Below are positions 34,811-43,287 of a DNA stretch of 64,000 bases, in pieces. Numbering within the stretch: position 1 is the first letter of the stretch; each line of letters opens with the position of its first letter. Both the position numbers and the translations under genes were made by a program. The DNA comes from Halothiobacillus sp045689735 (GTDB taxonomy: Bacteria > Pseudomonadota > Gammaproteobacteria > Halothiobacillales > Halothiobacillaceae). Where the stretch lies: assembly GCF_045689735.1 (NCBI RefSeq), contig NZ_CP142685.1, positions 1,178,001 to 1,242,000 on the forward strand. Direction: 5' to 3'. The notes under the pieces are model-generated. The model saw only the letters and a program-made list of their open reading frames with translations, did no database searches and had not been told where the DNA came from.

Positions 34811-36220
34811 TCAGGCCGGTAAATGGCGCGCAATCAGGCCATATTTCAGCCGATCACCCTGCGCACCCGCCCCCTGCGGCAGCCGAATCCGCACCCGGTA
34901 GCCGCCACCCGGCGCTTCCTGCAGCGGCTCACCGGCGAGCGTCTGCATGTCGGCCAACGGCTCGTCCCGGTTGCCCTCCGGCAGCATGAAAGTCACCACA
35001 TCCCCGACGGCCAGTTTGTTTTTGATTTCGACCTCCGCCCAATCCCCCGACACCGTGGCAATTTCCGCCACAAACTGCTGCGCGCGGTGTTTCGAGACCC
35101 CTTCGAGGTAATTTTGATATTCCTTGGTGTGGTGCCGTTCGAAGAAGCCATCGGTGTAGCCCCGATGCGCCAGATTATCGAGCTCGGCAATCAACGAGGG
35201 ATCAAACGGTTTACCCGCCACCGCATCATCAATGGCGCGCCGATAGACCTGCGCGGTGCGCGCCACATAGTAATGCGACTTGGTGCGCCCCTCGATCTTC
35301 AGACAATCCACGCCGATCCGGGTGAGCGCCTGCACATGCTCGACCGCCCGTAAATCCCGCGAATTGAGAATATAGGTGCCATGCTGATCCTCTTCGATCG
35401 GCATGAGTTCTCCAGGGCGATTCGGCTCTTCCAGAAAATACACCTGATCGGCCAGCGGATGGCGTTGATCGGCGCCGGTGGGGCCAAACGCTTCGGCCTG
35501 ACTGCCACTTAAATCCAGCGCACCGCCGCCATTCGCACCGAAGGCATCGAGCGGCAGAATTTCCTCCGCAGCGGGACGATAAACCCCCGCCACATCGGCT
35601 TCGGCGGCACTCGGCTTGTATTCCCAGCGGCAAGCATTGGTGCAGGTGCCTTGATTCGGATCCCGATGATTGAAATACCCGGAGAGCAGACAACGCCCGG
35701 AATACGCGATACACAGCGCACCATGGACGAACACCTCCAGCTCCGTATCCGGGCAACGGTCACGAATTTCGGCAATTTCATCGAGCGACAACTCGCGCGA
35801 GAGAATCACCCGCGAAACCCCGATCTTTTTCCAGAATTCCACCGCAGCCCAGTTCACCGTATTGGCCTGCACGGAGAGATGAATCGGCAGATCCGGCCAT
35901 TGCTGGCGCACCATCATGATGAGACCGGGGTCGGCCATGATGAACGCATCCGGCTGCATCTCGACCAACGGCGTCATGTCTTTGATAAAGGTTTTGAGCT
36001 TGGCGTTATGCGGCGAGAGATTCACCGTCATGAAAAACTTCTTCCCCGCCGCATGCGCCTCCTGGATACCGATGCGCAGGTTGTCTTCCAGAAAATCGTT
36101 GTTCCGCACCCGCAGGCTATAGCGCGGCAACCCGGCGTACACCGCATCGGCGCCGTAGGCAAAGGCATAACGCATCGATTTGATCGTTCCCGCCGGGGAT
36201 AAAAGTTCAGGGGCTCGCAT
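34811..36220 (-). CDS. trhP: U32-family tRNA hydroxylation protein TrhP (YegQ)
   Basis: 469 aa. N-terminal collagenase/U32 peptidase-type barrel (PELLSPAGTIKSMRYAFAYG). Cysteine-rich centre: CIAYSGRCLLSGYFNHRD and GTCTNACRWEY. Then the YegQ signature HGTYILNSRDLRAVEHV and KIEGRTKSHYYVARTAQVYR. E. coli TrhP is needed for prephenate-dependent formation of ho5U34 in tRNAs. GAGGTG lies 6 nt before the ATG at 36220. It heads trhP-lptF-lptG-parC on the minus strand. Confidence 0.9.
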   Translation of the reverse strand: MRAPELLSPAGTIKSMRYAFAYGADAVYAGLPRYSLRVRNNDFLEDNLRIGIQEAHAAGKKFFMTVNLSPHNAKLKTFIKDMTPLVEMQPDAFIMADPGLIMMVRQQWPDLPIHLSVQANTVNWAAVEFWKKIGVSRVILSRELSLDEIAEIRDRCPDTELEVFVHGALCIAYSGRCLLSGYFNHRDPNQGTCTNACRWEYKPSAAEADVAGVYRPAAEEILPLDAFGANGGGALDLSGSQAEAFGPTGADQRHPLADQVYFLEEPNRPGELMPIEEDQHGTYILNSRDLRAVEHVQALTRIGVDCLKIEGRTKSHYYVARTAQVYRRAIDDAVAGKPFDPSLIAELDNLAHRGYTDGFFERHHTKEYQNYLEGVSKHRAQQFVAEIATVSGDWAEVEIKNKLAVGDVVTFMLPEGNRDEPLADMQTLAGEPLQEAPGGGYRVRIRLPQGAGAQGDRLKYGLIARHLPA

Positions 36221-36652
36221 GGCACACCTCAGCAAAACAGGTGCGCCATTGTAGCCGGTTTAGGCGCAACACCAGATGCCACCGCGTCGGGCGCCATACG
36301 CTAACCCAAAACATCCGACCTCCCGGCATATTTGAATATCAGAAAATCCTGATTCATTAATCAGAAAACCCCGTCACACCCTCCATCACGCCATGCGACC
36401 CGAACCGCATGAATTTCCCATGAATTTTCGTGGAAAAAACACCTAAATATTAGAATTTTATTAATTTACATCACCAATATGACATTATAAATCAATTAGT
36501 TGAACCGGAACCCCCGCAAATTTCCTCATAAAAATAATGGATAATAAGAAAAATTTTAAGTATATAAGAACATTAAAATTTTCAAATAACTTTATTAACT
36601 GAAAATCCAAAAGCCAAACCCATTTCAAACAAACCTGATTATCGAGTAATTA
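36221..36652. other. AT-rich intergenic region with repeat motifs
   Basis: 432 bp without a gene, sharply more AT-rich than its flanks. ATCAGAAAA occurs twice, 22 bp apart (36338, 36360), with CTGATT/AATCAG as an inverted pair between them (36349-36364). CATGAATTT occurs twice, 11 bp apart (36408, 36419). A 10-bp inverted repeat AAAATTTTAA/TTAAAATTTT (36550-36559, 36573-36582) flanks a TATATAAG that could be a -10 box. It is the likely control region of the RND/sulfur-globule genes. Confidence 0.6.
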
Positions 36653-37732
36653 ATGAAGTACTTATATTTCATCCCGATCTCACGCCAAAAAATCCTGCCC
36701 GCCGCGCTGCTCGCCCTATGCGCCGGCAGTGCATTGCCGGCACTGGCGCAGGCGCAAACCGAACCCGGTGTCGTTCTGGCAGAGCCTGCCGGGGTGGATG
36801 TTAATGCGGTGGCAATTGGTGGGACGGTCGTGCCGTATCGCGCCGTTACGGTGGCCGCGCAGCGGGCAGGCCGCATCACGGCGCTCTATGCCCGCACCGG
36901 CATGATGTTGCAGTTCAATCAGCCGGTTGCCGCGCTCGACGATGATGTGCTGCGGCAGCAGCTCGCCGGTATCAAGGCACAACTCACGGCGGCGCAAAGC
37001 ACGCTGGACTATGCCATCTATGCCCTACCGGGTAGCGGCACACCCGGCGGGATGATGGGCGCCATGATGGGGTCGATGTTTGGCGTGCCCGGCGACTCGG
37101 GCGTCGATGCCTGGCTTGCACGGGTCAACCGGATCAATCAGGCTCGCGCCAGCATTGATCAGCTCAAGGCGCAGGAACGCGCCTTACAGGCCGAGGTCGG
37201 GTATGGCGCCGTCACTGCGCCGATGGATGGCATCGTGACCCGGCGACTGGTCGAAGCCGGTGAAATCGTCCAGGCCGGTCAGCCGTTGATCGAGATGGCC
37301 TATGTCGCCCGGTTACGCGCGGCCTTCGATATTCCGGTCGATATGACGCAAACCGTAGCACCGGGGCAGCCATTTACGCTGCGGGTCAATGGTAATCGCC
37401 TGCTGACCGCTGTGGTCGGCGAGGTCGCACCGGCCGTGGATGCCCGCACCCATACCCAACAGGTGCTGCTGGATTTGCCGCCGGAAAGCGGTCTGAAGCT
37501 TGGTGACTATATCGAGCTCCTACTGCCGAGATCACCCAGCCATTCCAGCCATGCCCTCGTGATTCCGGCCAATACCCTGCTGCGCGGCAGTGCGCTGCCG
37601 ATGGTTGAGGTGGTCACGGGGGATGGGCATTACGCCACCCGCATCGTCCGGGTTTCGGAACGGTTGCCCGATGGCCGCTTGCTGATCAGTGCGGGTTTAT
37701 CCGCGGGCGACATCGTGCGGGTGCAGCCATGA
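36653..37732 (+). CDS. RND efflux periplasmic adaptor subunit
   Basis: 359 aa, HlyD/AcrA-type membrane-fusion protein. A signal peptide (ILPAALLALCAGSALPALAQ) without a lipobox, two lipoyl-type halves (GGTVVPYRAVTVAAQRAGRI and GYGAVTAPMDGIVTRRLVEAG), and a beta-barrel part. The alpha-hairpin is short and its tip region (residues 126-148) is replaced by a Gly/Met-rich loop containing GGMMGAMMGSMFG. It links the inner-membrane pump to an outer-membrane channel, but no TolC-like gene is adjacent. It overlaps the pump gene by 4 bp (ATGA). Confidence 0.88.
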   Translation: MKYLYFIPISRQKILPAALLALCAGSALPALAQAQTEPGVVLAEPAGVDVNAVAIGGTVVPYRAVTVAAQRAGRITALYARTGMMLQFNQPVAALDDDVLRQQLAGIKAQLTAAQSTLDYAIYALPGSGTPGGMMGAMMGSMFGVPGDSGVDAWLARVNRINQARASIDQLKAQERALQAEVGYGAVTAPMDGIVTRRLVEAGEIVQAGQPLIEMAYVARLRAAFDIPVDMTQTVAPGQPFTLRVNGNRLLTAVVGEVAPAVDARTHTQQVLLDLPPESGLKLGDYIELLLPRSPSHSSHALVIPANTLLRGSALPMVEVVTGDGHYATRIVRVSERLPDGRLLISAGLSAGDIVRVQP

Positions 37733-40700
37733 GCACGCCTTCCACCGCTGAAAAAACCCAAGGCTGGGGGCTGGCTGGCCGCATGGCCGATGCCTTTATC
37801 CAGAATCCCATCACCTTCCTGCTGTTTTTGGCAGCGATCGGTGCCGGAATCATCGGGCTGATTCAAACACCGCGCGAAGAAGACCCGCAGATTTCCGTGC
37901 CGATGGTGGATATCGCGATCAGCCTGCCGGGTGCCTCGGCGCGCGAAGTGGAACGGCTGGTGACCGAGCCGCTCGAACGCATCATGCGCGAAGTCTCAGG
38001 GGTGGAGCATGTCTACTCCACCTCGACCGACAGCCACTCGCTGGTTACGGTGCGCTTCAAGGTAGGTGAGCAAACCGAACCTTCGCTGGTGAAAATCTAC
38101 GATCGCATCCAGTCGAATATGGACAAGATGCCGCCGGGCGCGACCTGGCCGCTGATTCGCTCGAAGGGCATCAACGATGTGCCGATCGTCACCCTGACCC
38201 TGCATTCACAAACCGTGGATGATGCCGCGCTGAATCTGCTGGGCTCCGAGCTCATCTCGAAACTGCACGAGATTCCCGGCGTCAGCACGAGCTTTGTGGT
38301 GCATGGCCGAACCGAGGCCGTGCAAGTGGATTTGAGTCCGGAAAAACTGACCAGCTTTCACCTGTCTCCACAGCAGGTGGCGGCGGCCATCACGGCAGCC
38401 AATGAGGAGCGGCAAGTCGGCCAAAACACTGCTGGTAACCAGCATCGGCTGATCTACAGCGGCAGCCAGCTCGCCTCGCCGCAGGATGTGGGCGATGTGA
38501 TGGTGGGCACCTTCGCCGACAAGCCGGTGTATGTCCGGGATGTCGCCACCCTGCACTACGGCCCCGGCGCGCGGCAAAGCGCGGTCATTTATACCCCCGG
38601 CAAGGCCAGCCACTCTGAGTCTGTCGGGGTTGGTCAGTCCGCCGTCACCATCGCGGTCGCCAAAAAATCCGGAACCAATGGCGTCGCCGTAGCCGATGCC
38701 ATTCTGGCCAAAGTCGCCGAGCTGAAGAAACACCAGATTCCGCAGGATGTTCAAGTCTCGGTCACGCGCGACTATGGCAAGACTGCGAACGCCAAAGTCA
38801 ACGAGCTGATTTTCAAGCTCTTTATTGCCACCCTGGCTGTGACCGTGCTGGTGTTTCTCACCCTGGGCTGGCGGGCGGCCGTGGTCGTGCTGGCCATCAT
38901 TCCCGTGGTCATTTTGTTCACCGTGTTTGCCGCTTGGCTGCTCGGGTATTCGATCAACCGCGTCAGTCTGTTCGCGCTGATTTTCTCGATCGGCATTCTG
39001 GTGGACGACGCGATCGTCGTCGTCGAGAACATTTACCGGCGTTGGCTGATCAGTGGCGACACCTCAATCCGCGAGACGGTCGATGCGGTCAATGAAGTCG
39101 GCAATCCGACCATTCTGGCGACTTTCACCGTGATCGCCGCCCTGCTGCCGATGGGATTCGTCACCGGCATGATGGGGCCGTATATGGAGCCGATCCCGGC
39201 GCTCGGCACGGTCGCCATGGCGTTTTCGATCATCGCCGCATTCATTTTCACGCCCTGGCTGACCCGCAAGTTCATGCCCCCGCTGGCCGTGTTGAACCGG
39301 GCGGCCGCCAAGGAACACCGGCAATCCGAACGGCTCGGTGCTTTCTATGAGCGGGTCATGCTCGGCATGTACCGCCACCGCAAACGCGGCAACCGGTTTT
39401 TGATCGGGGTGGTGATTGCCTTCTTTGCCTCCTGCGCCTTGTTTTACTTCAAGGCGGTGCATGTGAAGATGCTGCCCTTCGACAACAAACCCGAATTCGA
39501 CATCGTCATCGATCTGCCCGCCGGCAGCACGCTGGAACAGTCGGGCAGCCTTGCCACCGAGATCGCCCAGAAGATCAGCCAGTGGCCGGAGGTCATTTCC
39601 ACCCAAAGCTACATTGGTACGGCCGCGCCATTCAACTTCAACGGACTGGTGCGCCATTACTACCTGCGGCACGAGCCCTGGCAGGCGGAAGTGCAAGTCC
39701 AGCTCACGGATAAAGACGCCCGCTCGGTCACCAGCCACGCCCTCGCCGACCGTGCCCGGCAAGAACTGGCCGCGCTGGCCAAGCCGTATCACGCCCGGCT
39801 GCAAATCGTCGAAATGCCGCCGGGACCGCCGGTGTTGCAAACCGTGGTGGCGGAAATTTACGGGCCGAATGCCGCCGCGCGCGACGCCTATGCACACACC
39901 CTTCTGGCCGCCTTTCATGCGGCACCGAACATCGGGGATGTTGGCAGCGGCATCGAAGCCACGCATCAGGACTGGGTGTTTGACATCAACCGCGAAAAAG
40001 CCGACCGGCTTGGCGTGAAAGTCACCGAAATCAATCAGGCATTGGCACTGGTGCTGGGGAATCAGTCGATCGGTGATATTCGCGCGCTGGCCACCACGCA
40101 GCCGCTGCCGATCGTGATGCGAACCGCCGACCGCAACAAGCTCGACCCGACTACGCTCTATCCGATGCCGGTGAAGGTGCTGCCCGATGGCACGCGGATT
40201 CCGTTGGGTGCCGTGGGGGAATTCCGCCTGCGGACGGCCGATCAACCGATCTACCGCAAGGATATGCGCCCCCTGCAGTATGTAACCGGCGAAGCGGTCG
40301 GGGCTTTTGCCGCGCCGATCTATGGCATGTTCCAGGTCGATGACTGGCTGAATAAAGCCCATGCCACACCGAGCGCCGGACAGTATTTTTCCACGCCATC
40401 CGACAGCGCAGAACAGGTGGGTTTTCGCTGGGGCGGCGAATGGACGGTCACCTGGAAGACCTTCCGCGACATGGGCATCGCCTTCGGGGTCGCGCTGATC
40501 CTGATTTATGGGCTGATCGTCTGGGAGTTCCGCAACTTCGTCATCCCCGGCATCGTCATGGCACCGATTCCCCTCACGCTGATCGGCATCATTCCCGGCC
40601 ACTGGCTGATGAACGCCGACTTTACCGCCACCTCGATGATCGGCTTTATCGCACTGGCCGGGATCATCGTGCGCAACTCGATCCTGCTGGTCGATTTCTC

Positions 40701-41001
40701 GCGTGCCCAGGTCGCCCAAGGCGTACCGGTGGAAATCGCGATGGTGCGCGCCTGCCAGAGCCGCACCCGACCGATTCTGATTACTGCCCTGGCGTTGGTG
40801 CTGGGTTCCTCGGTGATTCTGACCGACCCGATCTTTCAGGGCATGGCCATCTCCCTGCTGTTTGGCGTGGTGGTTTCGACCCTGCTGACCCTGGTTGTGA
40901 TCCCGCTGGGCTGCATTACCGCCCGCAAAGCGCTGTGCAGCAACTGTGTCTCCATTCTGCCGGAGGCTCCGCCCAGCGCGGCACCCGCCTCGCACGAATA
41001 A
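37729..41001 (+). CDS. RND-family inner-membrane efflux transporter
   Basis: 1090 aa, the full length of an RND pump, with 12 predicted helices and two large periplasmic loops. N-terminal helix followed by PREEDPQISVPMVDIAISLPGA, the TM4 proton-relay aspartates in GILVDDAIVVVENIYRRW, and a C-terminal half ending in the TM10-12 cluster. The subtype is closer to the AcrB/cation-multidrug group than CzcA by these motifs, but the substrate is unknown. The tail is Cys-containing (ALCSNCVSILPEAP). It is followed by a sulfur-globule-like gene, which suggests a non-antibiotic role (inference). Confidence 0.9.
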   Translation: MSTPSTAEKTQGWGLAGRMADAFIQNPITFLLFLAAIGAGIIGLIQTPREEDPQISVPMVDIAISLPGASAREVERLVTEPLERIMREVSGVEHVYSTSTDSHSLVTVRFKVGEQTEPSLVKIYDRIQSNMDKMPPGATWPLIRSKGINDVPIVTLTLHSQTVDDAALNLLGSELISKLHEIPGVSTSFVVHGRTEAVQVDLSPEKLTSFHLSPQQVAAAITAANEERQVGQNTAGNQHRLIYSGSQLASPQDVGDVMVGTFADKPVYVRDVATLHYGPGARQSAVIYTPGKASHSESVGVGQSAVTIAVAKKSGTNGVAVADAILAKVAELKKHQIPQDVQVSVTRDYGKTANAKVNELIFKLFIATLAVTVLVFLTLGWRAAVVVLAIIPVVILFTVFAAWLLGYSINRVSLFALIFSIGILVDDAIVVVENIYRRWLISGDTSIRETVDAVNEVGNPTILATFTVIAALLPMGFVTGMMGPYMEPIPALGTVAMAFSIIAAFIFTPWLTRKFMPPLAVLNRAAAKEHRQSERLGAFYERVMLGMYRHRKRGNRFLIGVVIAFFASCALFYFKAVHVKMLPFDNKPEFDIVIDLPAGSTLEQSGSLATEIAQKISQWPEVISTQSYIGTAAPFNFNGLVRHYYLRHEPWQAEVQVQLTDKDARSVTSHALADRARQELAALAKPYHARLQIVEMPPGPPVLQTVVAEIYGPNAAARDAYAHTLLAAFHAAPNIGDVGSGIEATHQDWVFDINREKADRLGVKVTEINQALALVLGNQSIGDIRALATTQPLPIVMRTADRNKLDPTTLYPMPVKVLPDGTRIPLGAVGEFRLRTADQPIYRKDMRPLQYVTGEAVGAFAAPIYGMFQVDDWLNKAHATPSAGQYFSTPSDSAEQVGFRWGGEWTVTWKTFRDMGIAFGVALILIYGLIVWEFRNFVIPGIVMAPIPLTLIGIIPGHWLMNADFTATSMIGFIALAGIIVRNSILLVDFSRAQVAQGVPVEIAMVRACQSRTRPILITALALVLGSSVILTDPIFQGMAISLLFGVVVSTLLTLVVIPLGCITARKALCSNCVSILPEAPPSAAPASHE

Positions 41002-41106
41002 CGCTTCTTCGGTCACCGCAGGAAGCGGGCGACTTCAACTGGCCAATCGGCCGGACATGTCAACGGATGGGAAACCGAGGATATGTCCTTGTGATGAAAG
41101 GTGAAT

Positions 41107-41649
41107 ATGATGAAAACATTGCTCAAGACAACCCTGCTGGCCACGACACTCGGTGTGGGCTTAATCGGCGCGGGCACCGCCAGTGCCTTCGACATGCCGT
41201 TTTTCAACAATGGCGGCTATGGCCAAGGTCAAGGCCAAGGTCAAGGCGATGCGTCTGGCGGATTCTCGATGAACTTCCAGGGTCGCGGCAACGCCAACCC
41301 CAGCTTCAACGGCTATAACCAGGGGTACGGTCAGGGTTACGGCTATCCGGGCTATGGTTACCCGGCCTACCCCGCACCGGGTTACGGCTACCCCGCGCCA
41401 GCGCAACAAGCGCCTGCTTATCCGGCACCGAACTATCCTGCGCCGGCCTACCCGGCACCTGCTTACCCTGCCGCCCCGGTGTACGGCTATCCCACCTATC
41501 CGGTGCCCATGCCGCCGATGCCCGTCCCCGCACCCTATGGTTATGGCTACGGCTATGCCCCGCAGCCGATGACCGCACCAGCCGCACCGGCTGAGGCACC
41601 GAAACCCGATGCCAAAGCCGCCGAGCACAAACCGGCTGAGAAAAAATAA
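41107..41649 (+). CDS. Sulfur-globule-family-like Gly/Tyr/Pro-rich exported protein
   Basis: About 180 aa. Clear signal peptide (LLKTTLLATTLGVGLIGAG, cleavage near ASA-FDM), then a low-complexity mature protein. Order: Asn/Gly segment (FFNNGGYGQGQGQGQG), Tyr/Gly repeats (GYGYPGYGYP), YPAP repeats (about residues 85-125), and a charged Lys/Glu/Ala tail. This composition matches envelope proteins of bacterial sulfur globules in sulfur oxidisers, which lie in the periplasm. Starts at ATG 41107 or 41110, both close behind AAGGTG. Low-complexity sequence makes the family call tentative; a structural cell-surface protein is the alternative. Confidence 0.65.
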   Translation: MMKTLLKTTLLATTLGVGLIGAGTASAFDMPFFNNGGYGQGQGQGQGDASGGFSMNFQGRGNANPSFNGYNQGYGQGYGYPGYGYPAYPAPGYGYPAPAQQAPAYPAPNYPAPAYPAPAYPAAPVYGYPTYPVPMPPMPVPAPYGYGYGYAPQPMTAPAAPAEAPKPDAKAAEHKPAEKK

Positions 41650-41801
41650 ACAGGGAAAATAAGCCGGAAAAATAGGCCGGGAAATCGCCGGCCACAATCT
41701 CGCGGTGCCAAAGCACCGCCCTCCGGCATGCGCACTCAGAAGACATGCCGTTTTACAGATTTCGCACGCGCCCAAAAGGCTCATGCATCCAGGGGGCTCT
41801 C

Positions 41802-42584
41802 ATGCACACCACACCATCGACCGGGAACTTATCCTGGCTGAATCTTTCTCGCCTGCCGTTGACAGTCAAAGCGCTGTTTACCGGCTATCTCATGGCCGCC
41901 GGACTCGGCCTGCTGATGGCGGGCGTACAAATTCTGTTGACCCACGGCATGGCCGACGGCAAACCGGGGTTATCTGTCAACGACATCATTTACAGTTACT
42001 ACGGCAACCGCAGCGGCAGCAAGCTCGAAGCCATGCTCAACGGCCAAATGAAACCGATGGCGCCCGCGCCGGTTCGCACCGACATCATCAAATGGGTGCG
42101 CGAGGGCGCGCCAGAAAAAGACTGGGCACCGCACTACCAAGCCGTGTTCGATCAATACTGCACCAAATGTCACAGCGTGCTGCCGAACATTCCCAATTTC
42201 AAAGACTATGCCCAGGTGGCCAAAGTCGCCAAGGTGGATGAAGGCGCCTCATTCAAGGATTTGACCCGACTTTCCCACATTCACCTGTTCGGGATTTCCT
42301 TTATCTTTTTCTTTGCCGGACTGATTTTCAGCTTCGCCAGTGGCGTGCCACGCTGGCTTAAATCCGTGGTGATCTTCTTCCCCTTCCTGTTTCTGGTGGC
42401 CGATATCGCCTCCTGGTGGCTGACCAAGTTTTACTGGCAGTTCGCCTACCTCACCCTGATCGGCGGGATTGGCTATTCGCTCGCCTCCAGCTTCATGTGG
42501 ATCATCAGCCTGTGGCAGATGTGGGTCTGGCCGTTCTTTGGCAAACGGGTCGATGGCTTCGCCTGGGAAAAAGACACCGTCTGA
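41802..42584 (+). CDS. Membrane protein with one c-type haem site
   Basis: 260 aa. One N-terminal helix (about 23-47), a periplasmic loop of about 110 residues carrying a single CTKCH haem-c motif (C120-H124), then three or four C-terminal helices (from about 157) with a His pair in LSHIHLFGISF at the start of the second. That layout suggests a membrane-bound electron carrier, perhaps with additional haem b in the helices (inference). I do not recognise a named family. GGGGCTC precedes the ATG at 41802. It lies between the sulfur-globule-like and the coiled-coil genes. Confidence 0.75.
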   Translation: MHTTPSTGNLSWLNLSRLPLTVKALFTGYLMAAGLGLLMAGVQILLTHGMADGKPGLSVNDIIYSYYGNRSGSKLEAMLNGQMKPMAPAPVRTDIIKWVREGAPEKDWAPHYQAVFDQYCTKCHSVLPNIPNFKDYAQVAKVAKVDEGASFKDLTRLSHIHLFGISFIFFFAGLIFSFASGVPRWLKSVVIFFPFLFLVADIASWWLTKFYWQFAYLTLIGGIGYSLASSFMWIISLWQMWVWPFFGKRVDGFAWEKDTV

Positions 42585-42665
42585 TCCACCGGCACCCCAC
42601 GGGTCGCAAGGGTGCCGCATGCCTGCCGCTTTTGTTCATTTTGATTACTTTCCGAGGAGTATTTT

Positions 42666-43142
42666 GTGTCGCAAGAGACTGCAACCCCACCGCCCCCGTC
42701 TGAATTCCGCACCCTGCGCCTGACCGTCTGGGTGGGCATGATCGCCTTCCTGATCCTCGCTAGCTATGGCTTTTATCTGGTGTACAACCTGACCCAGAGC
42801 GTGGCGAATCTCGACCGCAGCGTTACCACCATCGCCAGCAACATGACCCGGATGACCGACTCGGTTCAGCAGAATCTCAACAACATGAGTGATGCGTTTA
42901 CCACGGTTGCCAGCGAAATGACGCAGATGCGGGGGGATACGAACACACTGGCCATGAACCTCGCGCAAGTCACACAAACCATGCAGGTCATGAATCAATC
43001 AATCCTGTATCTCCGGCAGGATATTGGGCAGATGAATCAGGCCGTTGGCCGTCCGATGTCCTTTTTCAGCCAGTTCATGCCACAAAGTGCGCCGCCCCCG
43101 CCGGCACCGTATTACCCCGCCCCACCTCTCCCACCGCGCTGA
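42666..43142 (+). CDS. Single-TM coiled-coil protein with Pro-rich tail
   Basis: 158 aa, GTG start with GAGGAG 7 nt upstream. Short Pro-rich N-terminus, one membrane helix (about 20-44), then a long heptad-rich helix (about 45-130, rich in Thr/Met/Asn/Gln, somewhat like the coiled coil of chemoreceptors). The tail reads APPPPAPYYPAPPLPPR. The tail shares the YPAP motif with the sulfur-globule-like protein two genes upstream. It has no catalytic motif. A scaffolding or tethering role is possible but unproven. Confidence 0.7.
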   Translation: MSQETATPPPPSEFRTLRLTVWVGMIAFLILASYGFYLVYNLTQSVANLDRSVTTIASNMTRMTDSVQQNLNNMSDAFTTVASEMTQMRGDTNTLAMNLAQVTQTMQVMNQSILYLRQDIGQMNQAVGRPMSFFSQFMPQSAPPPPAPYYPAPPLPPR

Positions 43143-43148
43143 GCGGTC

Positions 43149-43204
43149 GCCGCCAATTCGATTTACAAAAACTATCGTTCAAACGATTAAATGCAATTGG
43201 CGGC
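43149..43204. promoter_or_regulatory. Nested inverted repeats upstream of katG
   Basis: Outer arms GCCGCCAATT (43149-43158) and AATTGGCGGC (43195-43204) are perfect 10-bp inverted repeats 46 bp apart centre to centre. Inside lies ATCGTT-CA-AACGAT (43174-43187). The right outer arm overlaps the -35 box of the likely katG promoter, so this is a good operator candidate. It does not match the spacing of an OxyR site well. Confidence 0.55.
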
Positions 43205-43226
43205 AATGGATTTCTGCCGTTTTAAT
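43197..43226 (+). promoter_or_regulatory. Probable sigma-70 promoter of katG
   Basis: -35 TTGGCG (43197-43202), 18-bp spacer, -10 TTTAAT (43221-43226), about 60 bp before the katG ATG. The -35 lies in the right arm of the inverted repeat. Confidence 0.5.
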
Positions 43227-43287
43227 GATCCTCGCATCTTGTATGCACGGAAAATCACAACGACAGGAATCACGCGAGGAACTCATC

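Noticed and set aside
39064..41016. A 650-codon open frame antisense to the RND transporter gene.
   Set aside because: It lies fully opposite a convincing RND gene, has no ribosome site, and its composition (rich in His, Gln, Arg, Asp and Gly) is typical of the complement of GC-rich coding DNA.
41221..41260. The GGTCAAGGCCAAGG-type repeats as a tandem DNA repeat or CRISPR-like array.
   Set aside because: They are codon repeats encoding the Gly-Gln stretch of the sulfur-globule-like protein.
43174..43187. An OxyR-binding site upstream of katG.
   Set aside because: The inner dyad has the wrong half-site sequence (ATCG rather than ATAG) and spacing for the tetrameric OxyR site.
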